64,000 nt of DNA from Prado023 sp964418695 (GCA_964418695.1 CAYQMN010000001.1:62001-126000), one strand, 5' to 3'. Positions 1 through 10,198 are shown, counted from the first letter of the stretch. Translations and numbers: made by a program. The notes: generated by a model from the sequence alone, not told the origin.

Positions 1-316
1 ACTTCACGATCCCCAGGTAGACCGAGGGGTGGAAGCGGATCCCGCCCTTGTACGGGCCAAGCGCGGAGTTGAACTCGACGCGGAAGCCCCGGTTGATGTG
101 CACCCGGCCCTCGTCGTCGCTCCACGGCACCCGGAAGATGATCTGCCGCTCCGGCTCGCACAGCCGCTCCAGCACTGCGGCGTCGGCGTACTGCGGGTTG
201 CGGGCCAGCACCGGCTCGAGGCTCTCGAACACCTCGCGCACGGCCTGGTGGAACTCCGCCTCACCCGGATTGCGCGCCAGCACCTGGTGGAGCACCTGCT
301 CCAACTGCTTGTTCAT
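1..316 (-). CDS. gdhA: NADP-type glutamate dehydrogenase, N-terminal part (cut by window start)
   Basis: The reverse strand encodes the first 105 residues of a Glu/Leu/Phe/Val dehydrogenase and runs off the left edge. The segment holds the family hallmarks 'EPERQIIFRVPWSDDEG', 'NRGFRVEFNSALGPYKGG' and 'IRFHPSV', the start of the substrate-binding domain of hexameric glutamate dehydrogenase. The enzyme interconverts 2-oxoglutarate plus ammonium and glutamate in the cytoplasm. The start is the ATG at 316-314 (MNKQLEQVLHQV). The dinucleotide-binding domain and catalytic Asp lie outside the window, so the NADP preference is inferred from similarity to the short-type enzyme. It is transcribed away from the Nudix gene at 444. 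Confidence 0.93.
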   Translation of the reverse strand, partial: MNKQLEQVLHQVLARNPGEAEFHQAVREVFESLEPVLARNPQYADAAVLERLCEPERQIIFRVPWSDDEGRVHINRGFRVEFNSALGPYKGGIRFHPSVYLGIVK

Positions 317-443
317 GTGATGGGTCCCCTCGGCTCCCTGGCCCGGTCTCTGCGTGGGATCGAGCCGGGCAAGGGTATCCGCGAGGGCGCTGGCCCGGAA
401 ATGCCGGTCGGTCGCCGGCGGTCGCCGAGCGCAGCCCGAGATC

Positions 444-1391
444 TCAGCCGAGCAGGTCGCGCAGCCAGCCCGTACCGCGTGCAGCAGCCCCCAGCGCGTG
501 GACGCGACGGGTCAGCCCGTGATCGCCGGTGACCACCACGACGCTCCGGCCGCCGGCCACCAGACGCTCGGTCTGCTCGACGATCGCGTCGTCCCCGCCG
601 GCCGGTGCCCGGACGACCGCGAGCCCGGGCGCCTGCTGAGCGGCCCGGGCCTGCCCCTCCAGGACGACGACCCACTCGGGGAGCCAGACATCCGCGCTTC
701 CCGGTACGGCACCGGCCGGCGCAGCACCGGAACGTTGCCCGGTCTCGAGGCCCAGCGCACCGGCGGGTACTCCCGCGTCGGCCAGCTCGGCGAGCCGGGC
801 GAGCAGGCGATCGGCGGCCCCGACCCGGTCGCGCCACCAGCCGTCGGGCACCGCGCCGACCACGTTCGCGGCATCCACGACGATCGCCGGACGGACCGGC
901 AGCAGCGCGCGCAGCACCGGCCAGGTCGCCGCGAATCCCGGGTGCAGCGGTCGCTGGTCCACCTGCTGGACCGGCACCCACGCAAGCGCGTGGCTCTCGT
1001 GATCGCCGATGGCCGGCTCGAAGGGCGTCGTGACGTCGCCCAGCAGCGTCGTGTAGGTCCAGAAGCCCAGGTCGAGCACGCGCAGCAGCCGTGGCGCGAT
1101 CAGGTCGGGCGGGACGCCGGCCTCCTCGGCGGCTTCGCGCAGCGCCGCGGCCCGGGCCGGCTCGCCCTCGTGCCGGGCGCCGCCGGGCAGTCCCCAGGTG
1201 TCGCCGAAGTGACTCCAGGACGCCCGATGCTGCAGCAGGATGCCGCGCTCGTGATCGACGGCGAGCAGCCCGGCCGCGCCGAATCGGCCCCAGTACCGCT
1301 CCCCCGTGGGACCGACCGCCCAGGCGTCCCCAGGGTCGCGCGGGCCGAACGGCCGGCGCGGGTCGCCGGGCTTGGGCAATTCGAACGTCAC
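444..1391 (-). CDS. Nudix hydrolase fused to a C-terminal NYN/PIN-like domain
   Basis: A 315-residue protein with two modules. Residues about 30-165 are a Nudix domain with a complete Nudix box (GX5EX7REUXEEXGU, 'GGARHEGEPARAAALREAAE' then EAGV), so it should hydrolyse a nucleoside diphosphate linked to another moiety. Residues about 170-315 look like an NYN/PIN-type ribonuclease domain: 'AIVVDAANVVGA' carries the first acidic residue, 'GGDDAIVEQ' the middle ones and 'VVVVTGDHGLTRRV' the last. I chose the GTG at 1391 (VTFELPKPGDPRRPF); a CANNNT-type -10 box sits just upstream. Substrate unknown. The combination suggests RNA or nucleotide turnover, but that is inference from domains only. Confidence 0.85.
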   Translation of the reverse strand: MTFELPKPGDPRRPFGPRDPGDAWAVGPTGERYWGRFGAAGLLAVDHERGILLQHRASWSHFGDTWGLPGGARHEGEPARAAALREAAEEAGVPPDLIAPRLLRVLDLGFWTYTTLLGDVTTPFEPAIGDHESHALAWVPVQQVDQRPLHPGFAATWPVLRALLPVRPAIVVDAANVVGAVPDGWWRDRVGAADRLLARLAELADAGVPAGALGLETGQRSGAAPAGAVPGSADVWLPEWVVVLEGQARAAQQAPGLAVVRAPAGGDDAIVEQTERLVAGGRSVVVVTGDHGLTRRVHALGAAARGTGWLRDLLG

Positions 1392-1557
1392 CGGGCGAGC
1401 GTGGCACAAACCGGGCAGGCTGAGCCGCCCCTGCCCTCGCCACAAGGCCGCGTCAAGACGTGGCTATACCCGGCAAGTGCGGCATCGCTCACATCTTTCG
1501 CATTGCTTCAACTTCCCAACACTGCCACGCTGCCTGTCGGGTTCCGGGGAGGCTGAC

Positions 1558-1580
1558 CGCGACACGCCGAGCGTGTCGCG
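1558..1580. repeat. 23-bp perfect inverted repeat upstream of the peptidoglycan-binding protein gene
   Basis: Two 10-base arms (1558-1567, CGCGACACGC; 1571-1580, GCGTGTCGCG) are exact reverse complements separated by CGA. The element ends 22 bases before the ATG at 1603 and just before its GGGAGG ribosome binding site. It could be a repressor operator or a hairpin in the 5' leader. Confidence 0.6.
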
Positions 1581-1602
1581 TCATGGAATGGGGAGGCATG
1601 TC

Positions 1603-2742
1603 ATGCGCGTACGTTCCGTGGGCAAGGGTGCGGCCATCGCGGCGACCACGTCGATGCTGGTTCTAGGCGGGATCGGCTGCCCGGCCGCGATCGCGCAGCC
1701 ACCGGGCCTGCCCGCGTCAGTGAGGGCCAGTGGAATCGACCAGTGGTACCTCGCGCCGTCGCTGGTGGCCCTGCGCACCGAGGTGAACCTGCGCTGGCCC
1801 GGCCGCGACCGCTCCAGCGACGGCTGGATCGGCGACGCCTACCACGCGACGCGCACCAACAGCCACAACCCTGTGGGCGCCCGCGGGGGGCCCGGCGTGG
1901 GCACCAAGGGCGCGGTGCACGCGCTGGACATCACCGCCAACGGGATCAACGTGACCACCGTGCTGCGCTCGGTGATCGGCGACTCGCGTGTCTGGTACGT
2001 GATCTACGACCGCAAGATCTGGAGCCGGACCACGAACTGGGCGCCCATCCGCTACACCGGCGACCCGCACACCACCCACATCCACGTGAACCTGCGGGAG
2101 GGCTCCCAGGCGGTCGCCGTCGCCGCCGAGCGCAACAACTCGCGCTGGCTGAACGGGAGCGGCGGCAGCACCGCGCGCGCCGCGGCGACGTCGGCCCGGA
2201 CCATGCTGGCGCCCAAGATGACCAGCACCGGGACCAAGGCCCTCCAGCGTGCGCTCATCCGCGCCGGATACCGCATCCCCTCTGGTCCGACCGGCTGGTA
2301 CGGGCCGGAGACCACCCGGGCCGTGCGGGCGTTCCAGCAGGCGCAGGGCTGGTCGGGCAGCGGAGCCGACGGGATCGCCGGCGCGCAGACCCTGCGACGC
2401 CTGGGAGTCGGCGCTGCCGCCAGCGCCCCGGCGGTCCAGAAGGCCAAGACGTCCACGCCCAAGGCCTCGTCGGGTGCGACGAAGAAGAGCAGCAGCGCGG
2501 CCAAGAAGGGCGGGGCGACCGCGCTGGCCGGGTACAAGCCCGGCACGGCGAGCACGAAGGTCTACTTCCTGCAGGAGGCTCTCATCAAGAAGGGCTACAG
2601 CATCCCGGCGGGGCCGACCGGCTACTTCGGCGAGAAGACCGTCCAAGCGGTGGCAGCCTTCCAGCGCGCCCAGGGCTGGCCGAAGTCCCAGTGCGACGGC
2701 GTGCCCGGCCGCAAGACCCTGGCCCTGCTCGGCCTGAGCTGA
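1603..2742 (+). CDS. Secreted peptidoglycan-binding protein with M15-like N-terminal domain
   Basis: A 379-residue exported protein. Residues 1-31 form a signal peptide (basic start, hydrophobic core, AIA cleavage region). Residues about 40-180 contain 'NSHNPVG', 'HALDIT' and 'HTTHIHVN', which resemble the His/Asp/His zinc ligands of M15-type D,D-peptidases. Two PG_binding_1 repeats follow, at about 200-265 and 312-378 ('ALQRALIRAGY', 'FLQEALIKKGY', each ending with a DGxxGxxT-type motif), joined by a Lys/Ser/Thr-rich linker. It probably binds and cuts or remodels cell wall outside the membrane. The start is set by GGGAGG at 1590-1595, seven bases before ATG 1603. A 23-bp inverted repeat lies upstream. 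The peptidase assignment is weaker than the wall-binding one. Confidence 0.85.
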   Translation: MRVRSVGKGAAIAATTSMLVLGGIGCPAAIAQPPGLPASVRASGIDQWYLAPSLVALRTEVNLRWPGRDRSSDGWIGDAYHATRTNSHNPVGARGGPGVGTKGAVHALDITANGINVTTVLRSVIGDSRVWYVIYDRKIWSRTTNWAPIRYTGDPHTTHIHVNLREGSQAVAVAAERNNSRWLNGSGGSTARAAATSARTMLAPKMTSTGTKALQRALIRAGYRIPSGPTGWYGPETTRAVRAFQQAQGWSGSGADGIAGAQTLRRLGVGAAASAPAVQKAKTSTPKASSGATKKSSSAAKKGGATALAGYKPGTASTKVYFLQEALIKKGYSIPAGPTGYFGEKTVQAVAAFQRAQGWPKSQCDGVPGRKTLALLGLS

Positions 2743-3038
2743 CCTGCCCGGGCGGACCTGCCTGGGCTGACCGGCACTCGACCAGACGCGACAGGGATGG
2801 GAACGCCTCGGCGCGCCTGCCCGGATGTGCCCTGCACACGGGCCACCATCGACCCGACGAGCCCGTGCCGACGTGCTCATCGAGGTCGAGTCGAGGGGTG
2901 TCGACGTCGATGCGCTCGCCCTGCGGATTCGTCTCCCCGGCCTCGGGGTCCTCGGACCTCGGGCCGGGGCATGACCTGACCGCACAGGTCGCCGCCCCCG
3001 GCCAGTGGGCGGCCGCAGGCGAGCTCCGAACCGGCCGG
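2743..3038. other. Intergenic gap without a supported gene
   Basis: About 300 bases between the convergent peptidoglycan-binding protein gene and the AI-2E permease gene. Open frames here are short and have no ribosome binding site or recognisable motif. Probably only transcription termination signals. Confidence 0.5.
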
Positions 3039-4253
3039 TCAGCCGTCGGCGGACTCCGGACCCGGGTCCGCGCTCTGCGCGCCTGAGGCCGGCAACGCGC
3101 CGTCCACCGCAAGCCCGGTCTCGCTGACCACCCGCTCGGTGTCCACATCGAAGGTCTCGAACTCCTCCAGCGCGGTGGCCGCCCGGTGGGCTCGGCCGAC
3201 CTGTCGACCGCTGGAGATGAGCAGCTCGGCCCACTTCAGGTTGGGATCGGTGCTCAGCAGCAGCGCCTTGGCCAGCAGGGTCAGGGGCACCGCGAGGATC
3301 GCCCCGATCGGCCCGACCACGAAGGTCCAGAACGCCAGCGACAGGAAGGTCACCGTCGTGGCCAGGCCCACGGAGTCGCCCACGAACTTGGGCTGGATCA
3401 GCGACTGAAGCACGAAGTTGACCACGCAGTAGGCCACGATCACCACGAACATGTCCTGCCAGCCGCCGCCCAGCAGCGCCAGGATCGCCACCGGGACCAG
3501 CCCGACCACGAAGCCCACGTTCGGGATGTACCCGGTGAGGAAGGCCAGCATCCCCCACGTCCACGGGTACGGGATGTCCAGCAGGTAGAGGATGCCCACG
3601 TCGACCAGGGCCACGATGCCGCCGAACACCGTCGCGACCAGCAGGTAGGTGCGGGTGCCGGAGGCGAAGTCCTGGAAGGCCCTGGCCAGCTCGGGGCGGG
3701 CCTGCTGGATCGCGCCGAACCTGCCCGGGAACGTCCCGGAGTCCAGCACCAGGAAGTACGTGACGGTCAGCATCAGCAGCAGGGAGACCAGCGCGCTGCC
3801 CACCGATCCCAGAGTCGCGGTGACTGCGCCGGTGAGCTGCGAGGGGCTCACGTCCGACAGGGCGTTGGTCAGCTCCACCTGGCTGATCCCCAGACTCTGC
3901 AGCCAGGTCTGGAAGCTGTCGAAGAGCGGCTGCACCTCGTCCTGGTACTGGGGCAGCGTGCGCACGAAGGCGACCAAGGCCATGGTCGTGCCCACGAAGA
4001 GCACGAGGATGATCCCGTACGACACGAGCATGGTCGTGCCGATGACGATCCAGACCGGCACCTTGCGCGCGTGCATCCATCCGGCCAGCGGATAGACGGT
4101 CACCACGATGATGAGCCCGAGCAGGGCCGGCGCGATGATGTCGTTGGCCGCGCGAACGCCGGCCAAGGCCAGCACGATGCCGCCGGAGGCGATCAGGATG
4201 ATCGTCAGCCGCCCCATCCGGGGGGTCGGCTGCTCGGGCACCTGCGCGCTCAT
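3039..4253 (-). CDS. AI-2E family transporter (PerM-like permease)
   Basis: A 404-residue membrane protein with seven to eight hydrophobic segments. An N-terminal pair follows the ATG at 4253-4251 (MSAQVPEQPTP). A long soluble stretch (about residues 85-150) comes next, then the conserved C-terminal helices with 'TGYIPNVGFVVGLVPVAILA' and 'QPKFVGDSVGL', typical of the AI-2E/UPF0118 family. These permeases export small molecules or ions (AI-2, Na+/H+ exchange in some members); the substrate cannot be told from sequence. The C-terminal 60 residues are acidic and polar, likely cytoplasmic. It is transcribed alone, divergent from the secreted protein gene at 4414. Confidence 0.9.
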   Translation of the reverse strand: MSAQVPEQPTPRMGRLTIILIASGGIVLALAGVRAANDIIAPALLGLIIVVTVYPLAGWMHARKVPVWIVIGTTMLVSYGIILVLFVGTTMALVAFVRTLPQYQDEVQPLFDSFQTWLQSLGISQVELTNALSDVSPSQLTGAVTATLGSVGSALVSLLLMLTVTYFLVLDSGTFPGRFGAIQQARPELARAFQDFASGTRTYLLVATVFGGIVALVDVGILYLLDIPYPWTWGMLAFLTGYIPNVGFVVGLVPVAILALLGGGWQDMFVVIVAYCVVNFVLQSLIQPKFVGDSVGLATTVTFLSLAFWTFVVGPIGAILAVPLTLLAKALLLSTDPNLKWAELLISSGRQVGRAHRAATALEEFETFDVDTERVVSETGLAVDGALPASGAQSADPGPESADG

Positions 4254-4413
4254 CGCGCACACTGTGCCATAGCGCCCGCCCCGGTGCGCGGTGCCGCAGG
4301 TCCGCCGATTCCGGAGGCGCTGCGCGGTGTCCACGGCGCGTCATCACCGTCCGCTAGCCGTATGGAAACCGCTTCCGGTGGGATCAACCAGGTCCTTTTG
4401 GCACACTCCGGGC

Positions 4414-5157
4414 GTGTCTCTCGCATCCCGGTCCTGGCGACTCGCGCTCACCTACGGCCTAGCGGCGGCGCTGCTGGCACCCACCGCACCGGCAGCGGTC
4501 GCGGCGCCGGCCGGCTCCCCGGTGACGAGCACCCCCAGCCCGACGCCCAGCCCGAGCCCGGCGCCCAGTCCGACGCCCACGCCCACCGTGACGCCGAGCG
4601 CGACGCCGACCGCCAGCCCCTCCGCAGCTGCGCCGACCGCCAAGCCGACCAAGACGACCAAGAACTCCAAGAAGAAGAAGAAGCGGGCCCGGCACGGGCG
4701 GGTGGCGGTCGGCGACTCACTGATGGTGGGCGCGGCCAGCGCGATGCGGGCGCGGGGGTTCACCGTCAACGGCAAGGTCGGCCGGCAGTTCAGTGTCGCC
4801 CCGGCGATCGTGCGCTCGTTCGGCTCGTCGCTGAAGCGCAACGTGGTGATCGAGCTGGGCACGAACGGCACGGTGTCGCTGGCCACCTGCCGCCGGGTCG
4901 TGCGGATCGCTGGGCCGAACCGGCGAGTGTTCCTGGTCAACAACCGGGTGCCCCGATCCTGGCAGGACTCCAACAACAAGGTGCTGCGGCGGTGCGACAA
5001 GAGCTTCCGGGCCGCGCGGGTGCGGATCGTCGACTGGCACGGCGCGAGCAGTGGCAAGTCCGCATGGTTCGTGGCGGACGGGATTCACACGTCGGCGCGC
5101 GGCCGGATCGCCTTCGCGAAGCTGATCGACCGGGCGGTCGACCGCCACGGCCTGTGA
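4414..5157 (+). CDS. Secreted SGNH-hydrolase-like protein (OatA-type fold)
   Basis: A 247-residue protein starting at GTG 4414 (VSLASRSWRLALTYG), with a signal peptide of about 34 residues and then a Pro/Ser/Thr linker ('TPSPTPSPSPAPSPTPTP') and a Lys-rich patch. The C-terminal 150 residues show SGNH signs: block I 'VAVGDSLMVGAA' with the nucleophile Ser, 'IELGTNG' (Asn block) and 'DGIHTSARGRIAFAKL' with the catalytic Asp and His. Such domains occur as peptidoglycan O-acetyltransferases or esterases (OatA C-terminus). Here the domain is free-standing and secreted, with no acyltransferase membrane module. A CACACT box ends six bases before the start, suggesting a leaderless mRNA. Exact substrate unknown. 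Confidence 0.85.
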   Translation: MSLASRSWRLALTYGLAAALLAPTAPAAVAAPAGSPVTSTPSPTPSPSPAPSPTPTPTVTPSATPTASPSAAAPTAKPTKTTKNSKKKKKRARHGRVAVGDSLMVGAASAMRARGFTVNGKVGRQFSVAPAIVRSFGSSLKRNVVIELGTNGTVSLATCRRVVRIAGPNRRVFLVNNRVPRSWQDSNNKVLRRCDKSFRAARVRIVDWHGASSGKSAWFVADGIHTSARGRIAFAKLIDRAVDRHGL

Positions 5158-5239
5158 GGCAGCGCGGGCCGAACCACCCGCCGATCCAGATGCCTCCGCC
5201 GGTCGAGCTTGTCCAGACCTACCCGTGGGCGCCCCGCCG

Positions 5240-5677
5240 CTACTCGCCGCCGAGGTCGCGCTCGTAGGCATCCAGCAGAACGGCCGTCGTGCGCTCTTGG
5301 AAGCGGCGCACTCGGGCGACCACGTCCTGGACCGCCCGGATGACCGGGCCGACCGCCAGTGGGTCGCCGGCGCTGCGCCCGGCGAGCAGCCGAACCTTCG
5401 CGACCTCCTCGTACAGGCCGTCACGCTCCACCGACAGATGCTGGCAGCGCGTGACCAGATGGGGTGCGTCGAAGCGGAACTGCTCGTCCATGCCGTTGTC
5501 GACCGGAGTGCCCAGCACAGCCTCCCCGAGCGAGTCGAGCTGCCGGGTCACCTCGACCCACCAGCCAGCCAGGCCGCGCCGGTCCTTGGTCAGCTCGGAG
5601 AGCCGCCCTTGAATCCGCGTGACGCTCATGGGCTGCAGGACACTCGTGCCCCACGCGTCGGGAGTGATCGCTGTCAT
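5240..5677 (-). CDS. Conserved small protein of unknown function
   Basis: A 145-residue, mostly helical, charged protein that I do not recognise. The ATG at 5677-5675 (MTAITPDAWGTS) has a near-perfect ribosome binding site GGAGGTG (within 5684-5690), so the gene is probably real and well translated. Features: 'RIQGRLSELTKDRRGLAGWW' followed by helices rich in Arg/Glu, no membrane segment, no Cys. It lies downstream of ackA on the same strand (123-base gap), so it could share the pta-ackA transcript. Function unknown; a helical scaffold or regulator is possible. Confidence 0.7.
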   Translation of the reverse strand: MTAITPDAWGTSVLQPMSVTRIQGRLSELTKDRRGLAGWWVEVTRQLDSLGEAVLGTPVDNGMDEQFRFDAPHLVTRCQHLSVERDGLYEEVAKVRLLAGRSAGDPLAVGPVIRAVQDVVARVRRFQERTTAVLLDAYERDLGGE

Positions 5678-5799
5678 GGTGGTCACCTCCTGGTTTTCGA
5701 GCCTTGGCGTCAGCGTCCACCGATCGGGGGACGAGGTCCATGGCAGGGGCCTCACGATTGCGTCGCAGTTCTGTCGCACCTACGACGCGAGCGGCCCGC

Positions 5800-7023
<1,224 letters not shown>

Positions 7024-7027
7024 GCTC

Positions 7028-9130
7028 TCAGGCACCTTCCGAGGGGGTGGCCGACGCCTGCTGCGCCTGGACCGCGGTGATCACGACGGTGTTGATGATG
7101 TCCTCGACCAGGGCTCCCCGCGACAGGTCGTTGACCGGCAGCCGCAGGCCCTGCAGGACAGGCCCGATGGCCACCGCGTTGGCGGAGCGCTGCACCGCCT
7201 TGTACGTGTTGTTGCCGGTGTTCAGGTCCGGGAAGACGAACACGGTGGCCCGCCCGGCCACCGCCGACCCGGGCAGCTTGGACTTGGCCACCGAGGCGTC
7301 GACGGCGGCGTCGTACTGGATCGGCCCCTCGATCAGCAGATCGGGGCGCCGGGCGCGTGCGATGGCCGTGGCCTCGCGGACCTTCTCGACGTCCGCCCCG
7401 GAGCCCGAGCTGCCGGTCGAGTAGCTGAGCATCGCGACCCGCGGCTCCACCCCGAACGCGGCCGCCGTCTCCGCCGACGAGATGGCGATGTCGGCCAGCT
7501 GCTGGGCGTTCGGGTCGGGGTTCACCGCACAGTCGCCGTAGACCAGGACGTGGTCCTCCAGCGCCATGAAGAACACGCTGGAGACGATGCTCACGCCGGG
7601 TGAGGTCTTGATGATCTGCAGGGCCGGCAGGATCGTGTGCGCGGTGGTGTGGGCGGCCCCGGACACCATGCCGTCGGCCATCCCCTTCCAGACCATCATG
7701 GTGCCGAAGTAGGACACGTCGGCCACGATGTCGAGGGCCGCGTCGCGGGTCATCCCCTTGGCCTTGCGCAGCTCGACCAGGTCGTCGGCGAACTCGTCGC
7801 GCAGGTCGTCGTTCTGCGGGTCGATGATCGTGGCGCCGGACAGATCCAGGTCGAGGCTGCGGGCCCGCTCCGCGATCTCGTCGGGCCGGCCCAGGATCGT
7901 CAGATCCACCACGTTGCGGCGCAGCAGCCGGTCGGCGGCGGTGAGCACCCGCTCGTCGCTGCCCTCGGGCAGCACGATGTGCTTGCGGTTCTGCCGCGCG
8001 GCCTGCACGAGCCGGTGCTCGAACATCATCGGCGTCATGGTCGTGGAGACCGTGATGTCGATCCGCTCCTCCAGCGCGGTCGCGTCGACGTTGGCCTCGA
8101 ACAGGGCCAGCGCGTCGGCGATCTTGCGGGTGTCGCCGGCGGTCATCTCGGCGTGCAGCCCGGACAGCGTGGCCGCGGTGTCGAACGTGTCCAGGCTGGT
8201 GAGCAGGATCGGCAGCGAGACGGTCGGGCCCATCCCCCGGGCCAGCCGCATCACGGCCGGCTCCGGGTGCAGGCCGCCGGTCAGGACCACGCCGGACACC
8301 GGCGGGATGGAGTCGGACTGGCGGGAGGTGTAGGCGGCCAGGAGCACGTCGGAGCGGTCACCGGGAGTGATGAGCAGAGCGCCGTCGGTGATGTGGTCCA
8401 GCAGGTGCGGCACGGCCATCGCCGCGACCTTGATGTCGGGCACGGACCGGTTCAGGTCCTCGTCGGTGCCCAGGAGCAGGCGAGCGCCGGTGGCCTGGGC
8501 GACCTCGCGCATGCTCGGGTGGGTCAACGAGGGCAGCTCGGGCAGCACCCAGACCGGCACATGGGCGGCGGACACCGCACGCTTGAACGCCTTGCGCTTG
8601 CGCGCGGGGACCCGGTTGAGGAAGGCGCCGACGGTCGGCACGCCCCGCTCGGCCAGCCCCTCGATGGCGGCGTGCAGGGCACCGTGGACCTGGTCGGGCC
8701 GGTGCGCGACCGCGGTGAGGACCACGACCGCCGAGGCGCTCAGGTTGGAGGCGATCTGGGCGTTGAGGGCGAACTCGAAAGCCTTGGACGCGCCGGTGAA
8801 GTCCGTGCCCTCGACCAGCACGAACTCGCAGCGGGCGGCCAGGCGCTGGTACTTGTCGATGATCTGGGCGACCAGGGCGGGGTCGGCCTGGGCCCCGCCG
8901 AAGTCCCGCGTCTCGTCGGTCGTGACGCCGAACGACTCCTCGTAGGACTGCTCCAGGCGGTAGCGGTCGCGGAACAGCTCGATGCGCTCGTCGCGGGTGG
9001 CGCCGGCGCGGACCACCGGCCGGAAGTAGCCGACGCGCTGCACGCGCGCGGTCAGGGACTCCATCAGCCCGAGGGCGATGACCGACTTGCCGCTGGCGGC
9101 TTCGACCGAAGTCAGGTAGAGGGCAGGCAC
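7028..9130 (-). CDS. pta: Phosphate acetyltransferase, long form with BioD-like and DRTGG domains
   Basis: A roughly 700-residue Pta that converts acetyl-CoA and phosphate to acetyl phosphate and CoA. Order: N-terminal P-loop-like region ('SVEAASGKSVIALGLMESL') as in BioD, DRTGG domain (about 210-320), and catalytic PTA_PTB domain (about 375-695) with 'SYSTGSSGSGADVEKV' and 'FPDLNTGNNTYKAVQ'. The long architecture matches Pta of enterobacteria and many actinobacteria. The GTG at 9130 (VPALYLTSVEA) fits the family's N-terminus and has CAGGA upstream; a GTG at 9148 is an alternative adding six residues. First gene of the pta-ackA operon. Confidence 0.96.
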   Translation of the reverse strand: MPALYLTSVEAASGKSVIALGLMESLTARVQRVGYFRPVVRAGATRDERIELFRDRYRLEQSYEESFGVTTDETRDFGGAQADPALVAQIIDKYQRLAARCEFVLVEGTDFTGASKAFEFALNAQIASNLSASAVVVLTAVAHRPDQVHGALHAAIEGLAERGVPTVGAFLNRVPARKRKAFKRAVSAAHVPVWVLPELPSLTHPSMREVAQATGARLLLGTDEDLNRSVPDIKVAAMAVPHLLDHITDGALLITPGDRSDVLLAAYTSRQSDSIPPVSGVVLTGGLHPEPAVMRLARGMGPTVSLPILLTSLDTFDTAATLSGLHAEMTAGDTRKIADALALFEANVDATALEERIDITVSTTMTPMMFEHRLVQAARQNRKHIVLPEGSDERVLTAADRLLRRNVVDLTILGRPDEIAERARSLDLDLSGATIIDPQNDDLRDEFADDLVELRKAKGMTRDAALDIVADVSYFGTMMVWKGMADGMVSGAAHTTAHTILPALQIIKTSPGVSIVSSVFFMALEDHVLVYGDCAVNPDPNAQQLADIAISSAETAAAFGVEPRVAMLSYSTGSSGSGADVEKVREATAIARARRPDLLIEGPIQYDAAVDASVAKSKLPGSAVAGRATVFVFPDLNTGNNTYKAVQRSANAVAIGPVLQGLRLPVNDLSRGALVEDIINTVVITAVQAQQASATPSEGA

Positions 9131-9211
9131 GACCGCATCCTGACGCACGGGGTGCCTGCGATGCCTGCCACCGTGCGACGGGGTCAGCGGGGTCTCGGGG
9201 CGGCGGGGGGC

Positions 9212-10198
9212 TCAGGCCGGGGGCAGCGGTGCTGCGTCGTCCCCGGGCTTCGCCGCCACGGCGGGAGCCGGAGCCTCGTCAGCCGGAGCCTGGTCAGCCG
9301 AGGTGACGGGCAGGAGGTCGTCCAGCGCGCCGGACTGGAACGCCCGGCTCACCGCGCCGAGCGCCCCGGTCAGCTCGGCGGGGACCACGAAGACCTTGTT
9401 GGCGGTCCCCTGGGCCAGCAGCGGCAGCGACTGCAGGTACTGGTAGGCCATGACCTGGTCGGTCGCCTGGCCCTGGTTGATGGCGTTGAACACCTTGGCG
9501 ATGGCCTCGGCCTCGCCCTCGGCGCGCAGCACCTGGGCGCGGGCCTGGCCCTCGGCCTTGAGCACCGCGGCCGTCTTGTTGCCCTCCGCGTCCAGGATGG
9601 CGGCCTGCTTGTTGCCCTCGGCGGTCAGGATCGCCGCGCGCTTGTCGCGGTCGGCGCGCATCTGCTTCTCCATCGACTGCTGCACGCTGGCCGGCGGGTC
9701 GATCGCCTTGAGCTCCACGCGGTTGACGCGGATGCCCCACTTGCCGGTGGCCTCGTCGAGCACGCCGCGCAGCTGGCCGTTGATGGAGTCGCGGCTGGTG
9801 AGGGTCTCCTCCAGATCCATCGAGCCGATCACGTTGCGCAGCGTGGTGACCGTGAGCTGCTCGATGCCCTGCAGGTAGTCGTAGATCTCGTACGTGGCCG
9901 AGCGCGGGTCGGTGACCTGGAAGTAGATGACCGAGTCGATGTTGACGACCAGGTTGTCCGAGGTGATGACCGGCTGTGGCGGGAAGCTGACCACCTGCTC
10001 GCGCAGGTCGATCAGCGGCTTGAGCCGGTCGATGAACGGCACGATGATCGTCAGCCCCGCGTCCAGGGTCCGGTTGTAGCGGCCCAGCCGCTCGACGATG
10101 CCGGCCTTGGCCTGCGGCACGATCTTGATGGTGCTGAAGACGATGATGATGGCGATCAGCACCAGCACGCCGGCGATGATCAGGCTCTCGATGGGCAT
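9212..10198 (-). CDS. SPFH/stomatin-like membrane protein (QmcA family)
   Basis: A 328-residue protein with one N-terminal membrane helix ('ESLIIAGVLVLIAIIIVFST') and a Band-7/SPFH domain (about residues 25-200) containing 'GIVERLGRYNRTLDAGL' and 'RNVIGSMDLEETLTSRD'. An Ala/Glu/Lys-rich coiled coil follows with repeated 'AEGNKQAAILDAEGNK' units, then an Ala/Pro-rich tail. Such proteins oligomerise at the membrane in ordered domains and often work with NfeD partners. The NfeD-like gene lies immediately upstream on the same strand (54-base gap), supporting a two-gene operon. Confidence 0.93.
   Translation of the reverse strand: MPIESLIIAGVLVLIAIIIVFSTIKIVPQAKAGIVERLGRYNRTLDAGLTIIVPFIDRLKPLIDLREQVVSFPPQPVITSDNLVVNIDSVIYFQVTDPRSATYEIYDYLQGIEQLTVTTLRNVIGSMDLEETLTSRDSINGQLRGVLDEATGKWGIRVNRVELKAIDPPASVQQSMEKQMRADRDKRAAILTAEGNKQAAILDAEGNKTAAVLKAEGQARAQVLRAEGEAEAIAKVFNAINQGQATDQVMAYQYLQSLPLLAQGTANKVFVVPAELTGALGAVSRAFQSGALDDLLPVTSADQAPADEAPAPAVAAKPGDDAAPLPPA

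Noticed and set aside
1440..1602. c-di-AMP (ydaO-type) riboswitch before the wall-hydrolase gene
   Set aside because: The position would fit, but the conserved core motifs of that riboswitch are not visible; only a simple inverted repeat is present.
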